From NCBI GenBank assembly GCA_013297925.1, contig JAAFJC010000007.1, forward strand, positions 1 to 64,000: a DNA stretch of 64,000 nucleotides. Reading direction: 5' to 3'. Position 1 is the first letter of the stretch. Each line of letters starts with the position of its first letter. This DNA comes from Comamonadaceae bacterium. Its GTDB lineage: Bacteria > Pseudomonadota > Gammaproteobacteria > Burkholderiales > Burkholderiaceae_C. The notes under the pieces were generated by a model that worked only from the letters and a program-made list of their open reading frames with translations, was not told the DNA's origin and searched no databases. Of this stretch, positions 59,501 through 64,000 are shown in pieces. The position numbers and the translations under genes are program-made.

Positions 59501-59947
59501 ATGAAAAAACTCATCTACGCCTGCCTCTCTGGCCTTCTGTTCTCTTTGGGCCTCGTGCTCTCAGGCATGACACAGCCTGCCAAGGTACTTGCGTTCTTAA
59601 ACATCACAGGCATCACACAAGGCATCTCATGGACGGCGGAAGCTGGCCGCTGGGATCCATCGCTCGCCTTTGTGATGGGCGGGGCGCTGATGGCGACTTT
59701 GATGGCCTTCGCGATCACGCCGAAACGAGACAAGCCTTGGGCAGAAGAGCGCTTTGATCTGCCATCGCGCAAAGACATTGATCTGCCTCTTGTGCTTGGC
59801 GCGGCTTTGTTTGGCGCAGGTTGGGGCTTGGCAGGCTATTGCCCAGGGCCGGCCTTGGCTTCTGTCTTTGTGTCTTGGGATGCAGTGATTTTTGCCGCGT
59901 CCATGCTGGTAGGGATGATGGCTATCAGGCGCTTATCTTATTTGTAG
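59501..59947 (+). CDS. DUF6691/YeeE-YedE family half protein
   Basis: LVLSGMTQPAKVLAFLNI...GAALFGAGWGLAGYCPGPAL. Confidence 0.85.
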   Translation: MKKLIYACLSGLLFSLGLVLSGMTQPAKVLAFLNITGITQGISWTAEAGRWDPSLAFVMGGALMATLMAFAITPKRDKPWAEERFDLPSRKDIDLPLVLGAALFGAGWGLAGYCPGPALASVFVSWDAVIFAASMLVGMMAIRRLSYL

Positions 59948-60693
59948 GCTTGAGGATCCAGCTCGCGCGTTTTCGCTTCGATCCAAGTTTCCACTTCGCG
60001 CATCATCTCTTCTGGCTCGCGGCCTACGCTGCTCATCTGCGGGCCGATCACCACATCAATCACACCGGGCGTCTTCACGAAAGCTTTGCGCGGCCAGTGC
60101 TTCGCGCAATTCACAGCAATGGGCACCACAGGCCGCCCCGTCTCGCAAGCCAAGCGCGTGCCGCCCGTTTTATACGTGCCCTTTTGGCCGCGCGGAATGC
60201 GTGTGCCTTCGGGAAACATGATCACCCAAACGCCTTCGGCCATCACCCGCTTGCCCTGCGCCACCACTTTGTTAAACGCTTCTGCGCGCTTGCTGCGATC
60301 AATATGAATCATGTCCATCCGCGCCATCGCCCAACCAAAAAACGGCACATAAAGCAGCTCCCGCTTGAACACATAAGCCAGCGGATGCGGCATGATGGCT
60401 GGCAGCAAAAACGTCTCCATCGTCGATTGATGCTTGCACAGCAAAATCCCGCCATCGTTATCGCCTTGCGGCAAATTCTCCAGCCCCTGCACGCGCCAGC
60501 TCACCCCGCAAATCACCTTCAGCCCCCACATCGCACATTTGAGCCACCCCGCGCACATCCAATACATCCGCGTCGGGCTCACAAAAATCGATGCAATGAT
60601 CACAAAAATCGCCCAAGGCATCACAGTGAGCATCATCCACAGCATGTGGAGCGTGGAGCGGATGAAAGCGAGTGCGTAGGCCATCGTGATCAA
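59938..60693 (-). CDS. plsC: 1-acyl-sn-glycerol-3-phosphate acyltransferase
   Basis: LLCKHQSTMET (HX4D-like), VIMFPEGTRIPRGQKGTYKTGG. Confidence 0.88.
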   Translation of the reverse strand: MITMAYALAFIRSTLHMLWMMLTVMPWAIFVIIASIFVSPTRMYWMCAGWLKCAMWGLKVICGVSWRVQGLENLPQGDNDGGILLCKHQSTMETFLLPAIMPHPLAYVFKRELLYVPFFGWAMARMDMIHIDRSKRAEAFNKVVAQGKRVMAEGVWVIMFPEGTRIPRGQKGTYKTGGTRLACETGRPVVPIAVNCAKHWPRKAFVKTPGVIDVVIGPQMSSVGREPEEMMREVETWIEAKTRELDPQAYK

Positions 60694-62819
60694 GCAGCGA
60701 GTTTGGACAAATCAGCCACACGGTTCATGGCTTGATGTAAGGTGGCCAAAAGGCCTAAGCGGTTGGCGCGGATGGCGGGGTCGTCGTGGTTGACCATGAC
60801 TTTGTCGAAAAAGGCATCGACCGGCTCTTTGAGCGCTGCCAAAGCCTTGAGATTTTCTTCAAATTGGCCATTAGCCCAAGCAGAATCTGCGCGAGCAGCT
60901 ACTGATTTGAGAGCATCTGCGAGAGCTTGCTCTTCGCCCGCTTGCAGTAAGGCAGGGTTGATTTTGGCTTCGACTGTGCCTTCGACTTTTTTAAGGATGT
61001 TGCCGACGCGTTTGTTGGCAGCAGCCAAGGCTGGTGCTTCGGGCAATTGCGCGAAGGCGCGAACGGCAGCGAGGCGCTTAGGCAGCGTGTGCCAGTAACC
61101 GAGTTGCTGCGCATACACGGCGGCCTCCACTTCAGCAGAGGAGTAACCGCTGTCTTTGAGGTAACCCTTCAAGCGTTCGACCAAAAATTCATCCAGCGCC
61201 TTGACCTGATCTTGCAGTACGCCTTCCGGAAATGCAGCAAATGCTTTCCGTGTGATGTTGTAGTAGTGCAGCGCCAAATTGCCCTCAACCAACATTCGCG
61301 CAACCCCCAAAGCATGGCGGCGCAATGCAAACGGATCTTTGTCACCCGTGGGCAAGTTGCCAATGCCAAACATGCCGGCAAGCGTTTCCAATTTATCCGC
61401 AAGTGCTACGACGATGCCCACTGGATTGCGCGCTAAAGCATCCCCCGCAAAGCGTGGTTTGTAGTGATCTTCCACAGCGGCAGCCACATCAGATGTCTCT
61501 TTGTCGTTCAGGGCATAGTAGCCGCCCATGATGCCTTGCAGCTCTGGGAATTCGCCCACCATGTCGGTGAGCAAATCGGCTTTGGCGAGCATGGCTGCGC
61601 GGTCGGCTTGTTTGGCGAGCAGATCGCCGCCGAGTTGCTGGCCGATGGCTTTCGCAATCGCGCGAACGCGCTCCACGCGCTCGCCTTGCGATCCGAGTTT
61701 GTTGTGATAGACCACTTTGGCGAGCTGCGGAATACGTGATTCGAGCGTCTTCTTGCGGTCTTGATCGAAGAAAAATTTCGCATCAGCTAAGCGCGGACGC
61801 ACGACGCGCTCGTTGCCTTGGATCACCGCACTCGCATCATCGGGGGAGATGTTGCTCACCACGAGGAATTTATTCGTGAGCTTGCCCGAAACATCCAGCA
61901 GCGGGAAATACTTCTGATTGGCCTTCATCGTAAGGATCAAGCATTCCTGCGGCACATCAAGGAATTGCTTTTCAAATTCACAGATCAGCACATTCGGGCG
62001 CTCGACCAAGGCTGTGACTTCATCAAGCAAGGCATCATCTTCAATGGGTTTCACACCACCGCCCAATTTCGCAGCCGCAGCAGCGAGCTGCTTGGCAATT
62101 TCCGTCTTGCGCACTTCGAAGCTCGCAATCACCGCACCGTCTTTTTCTAAGGTGTTCGCATAAGCATCCGCATCAGCAATCACCACGGGCGATTTGGCCG
62201 CTTCAAAGCGATGGCCTTGCGTGCTGTTACCCGCTTTCAAGCCCAGCGCCGTCACTGGCACAACTTCCGAACCATGCAAAGCCAGCAGCGAATGCGCAGG
62301 CCGCACAAAGCTCACCGAGCTCCAACCCGGCATCTCGCAGCCGCTCTCCAGCTGATAGCTCATCACTTTGGGAATCGGCAGCTTCGCAATCGCTTCCGCT
62401 AAAGCCTTCTGCAAGCCTTCCGCCAGCGTCGCGCCCTTGGCCGTGCTTTCATAAAACAGCGCTTCCGCCTTGCCATCCATCACGCGCTTCAATCCGCTGA
62501 CTGCGCCAGCATCTGCACCCAATGCCTGCAATTTCTTGAGCAAGGCTGGAGACACATTGCCAGAAGCATCCAATCCCACGCTCACGGGCATGAGCTTTTG
62601 CGACACAGCTTTATCAGCTGCTTGCGCAGCAACAGCTGTCACATGCGCAGCTAAGCGGCGAGGCGAAGCAAAACTGGTGAGCTTCGAATCTGCGCTACAC
62701 AAGCCTTGCAATTTCAGTTGATCAAAAAGCACTGAAGCGAACGCATCGCCGAGCTTCTTCAGAGCTTTCGGCGGCAGCTCTTCCACAAACAATTCAACGA
62801 GAAGGTTCTTATGAGTCAT
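60690..62819 (-). CDS. glyS: Glycyl-tRNA synthetase beta subunit
   Basis: NLLVELFVEELPPKALKKLGDAFA; ILTMKANQKYFPLLD; FDKVMVNHDDPAIRANRLGLL. Confidence 0.97.
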   Translation of the reverse strand: MTHKNLLVELFVEELPPKALKKLGDAFASVLFDQLKLQGLCSADSKLTSFASPRRLAAHVTAVAAQAADKAVSQKLMPVSVGLDASGNVSPALLKKLQALGADAGAVSGLKRVMDGKAEALFYESTAKGATLAEGLQKALAEAIAKLPIPKVMSYQLESGCEMPGWSSVSFVRPAHSLLALHGSEVVPVTALGLKAGNSTQGHRFEAAKSPVVIADADAYANTLEKDGAVIASFEVRKTEIAKQLAAAAAKLGGGVKPIEDDALLDEVTALVERPNVLICEFEKQFLDVPQECLILTMKANQKYFPLLDVSGKLTNKFLVVSNISPDDASAVIQGNERVVRPRLADAKFFFDQDRKKTLESRIPQLAKVVYHNKLGSQGERVERVRAIAKAIGQQLGGDLLAKQADRAAMLAKADLLTDMVGEFPELQGIMGGYYALNDKETSDVAAAVEDHYKPRFAGDALARNPVGIVVALADKLETLAGMFGIGNLPTGDKDPFALRRHALGVARMLVEGNLALHYYNITRKAFAAFPEGVLQDQVKALDEFLVERLKGYLKDSGYSSAEVEAAVYAQQLGYWHTLPKRLAAVRAFAQLPEAPALAAANKRVGNILKKVEGTVEAKINPALLQAGEEQALADALKSVAARADSAWANGQFEENLKALAALKEPVDAFFDKVMVNHDDPAIRANRLGLLATLHQAMNRVADLSKLAA
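60873..60914 (-). repeat. Dispersed ~40 bp repeat, copy inside glyS
   Basis: gcccaagcagaatctgcgcgagcagctactgatttgagagc. Confidence 0.6.
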
Positions 62820-63118
62820 GACTTAGGCAATTCAGTGGCCGCATAGTGCAGCACGGTAGGAAACGGATCGTAGAAATGGTGCAGAAGTTTGCGCCATTCT
62901 TGGTATTGGGATGATTGACGAAAGCCGATGGTGTGATCTTCCAATTTTTCCCAGCGTACAAGCAGCAGGTATTGGTGATCATCTTCGATGCAGCGCTGGA
63001 GCTCATGCCCCAAGTAGCCGCTCATCGACGCGATGATGTTTTGCGCCACTGCAAACGCAGCTTCAAACGCAGCGGTTTGGCCGGGCTTGATCTGCAAAGG
63101 TGCGGTCTCCAAAATCAT
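62816..63118 (-). CDS. Antibiotic biosynthesis monooxygenase (ABM)-like protein
   Basis: 100 aa; LQIKPGQTAAFEAAFAVAQNIIASMSGYLGHELQRC...YLLLVRWEKLEDHTIGFRQS. Confidence 0.78.
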   Translation of the reverse strand: MILETAPLQIKPGQTAAFEAAFAVAQNIIASMSGYLGHELQRCIEDDHQYLLLVRWEKLEDHTIGFRQSSQYQEWRKLLHHFYDPFPTVLHYAATELPKS

Positions 63119-63999
63119 CAGTCGCCTTTTTTATCAATCTGCGCCACCCATTCGCGCGGTGCCATCGGGAAGCCCAGGCGCTCGCGGGAATCGTAATAGC
63201 TTTGCGCCACGCTGCGGGCGAGATTGCGGATGCGGCCAATGTAGGCAGCGCGCTCGGTGACGCTGATCGCGCCGCGTGCATCGAGCAAGTTAAAGCTGTG
63301 CGCAGCTTTGAGCACTTGCTCATACGCTGGCAGAGCGAGAAGTTGCTCGATCAGATACTTGGCTTGCTTTTCATGGGCGTTGAAAGCAGTGAACAAAAAG
63401 TCTGCGTCGCTGTGTTCAAAGTTGTAGGTGGATTGCTCGACTTCGTTTTGTTTGTAGACGTCGCCGTAGCTCATCGTGTCTGTCCATTTGAGGTTGTACA
63501 CGTTGTCCACGCCCTGCAAATACATGGCGAGGCGCTCTAGGCCATAGGTGATTTCGCCCGTGATCGGCTTGCAATCAATGCCGCCGACTTGCTGAAAATA
63601 GGTGAACTGCGTGACTTCCATGCCGTTGAGCCAGACTTCCCAGCCCAAGCCCCAAGCGCCGAGTGTGGGGTTTTCCCAATCGTCTTCGACGAAGCGAATG
63701 TCATTTTTCTTCAAATCAAAGCCAAGCGCTTCGAGCGAGCCGAGATACAGCTCCAAAATATTGCTGGGCGCGGGCTTGAGCACCACTTGGTATTGGTAGT
63801 AGTGCTGCAAGCGATTCGGATTCTCACCATAGCGGCCATCTTTCGGGCGGCGGCTGGGCTGCACATAAGCGGCTTTCCAAGGCTCAGGGCCGAGGGCTCT
63901 TAAAAACGTGGCGGTGTGCGATGTGCCCGCGCCGACTTCCATGTCGTAGGGCTGAAGCAATGCGCAGCCTTGCTTGTCCCAGTAAGACTGCAAGGTGAG
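63118..63999 (-). CDS. glyQ: Glycyl-tRNA synthetase alpha subunit (5' end beyond window)
   Basis: [67 protein letters not shown]. Confidence 0.96.
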   Translation of the reverse strand, partial: LTLQSYWDKQGCALLQPYDMEVGAGTSHTATFLRALGPEPWKAAYVQPSRRPKDGRYGENPNRLQHYYQYQVVLKPAPSNILELYLGSLEALGFDLKKNDIRFVEDDWENPTLGAWGLGWEVWLNGMEVTQFTYFQQVGGIDCKPITGEITYGLERLAMYLQGVDNVYNLKWTDTMSYGDVYKQNEVEQSTYNFEHSDADFLFTAFNAHEKQAKYLIEQLLALPAYEQVLKAAHSFNLLDARGAISVTERAAYIGRIRNLARSVAQSYYDSRERLGFPMAPREWVAQIDKKGD

Positions 64000-64000
64000 G

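Noticed and set aside
1963-60914. Dispersed repeats as a CRISPR array
   Set aside because: Copies are kilobases apart, degenerate, on both strands and mostly inside coding sequence; no regular spacers or cas genes.

Overview
Betaproteobacterial chromosomal window, probably Burkholderiales/Comamonadaceae-like (inferred from gene content and repeat style), about 60 intact genes, with no rRNA, tRNA, CRISPR array or transposase recognised. Most of it is conserved housekeeping: folE, pilT/pilU, fmt/def, dprA, htpG, scoAB, glmM, folP, ftsH, rlmE, rpiA, pyrD, glyQ/glyS. The main accessory region is a ~17 kb, 17-gene leftward array (3783-20998). It encodes a BMP-type and a Dpp/Opp-type ABC transporter interleaved with a BiuH-like biuret hydrolase, a second isochorismatase-fold amidohydrolase, a formamidase/nitrilase-type enzyme, AtzF-like allophanate hydrolase, AtzG/AtzE/AtzH (HpxX/Y/Z)-like proteins and a GntR regulator. 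It looks like a complete uptake-plus-catabolism system for a biuret/triuret-like (or ureide) nitrogen source. Upstream of it is a near-consensus sigma54 -24/-12 element next to a perfect TTGTATACAA palindrome (GntR-type operator). Other structure not explained by genes: (i) about 17 copies of a ~40 bp dispersed repeat (core like ATAGC..N..TGCGCAG.TTC.ATGCCGGC), mostly inside conserved ORFs and read through in several frames; (ii) three ~120 bp long-hairpin elements built of GACGCAAAAG units; (iii) two further hairpin/repeat elements; (iv) several palindromic operator-like sites.
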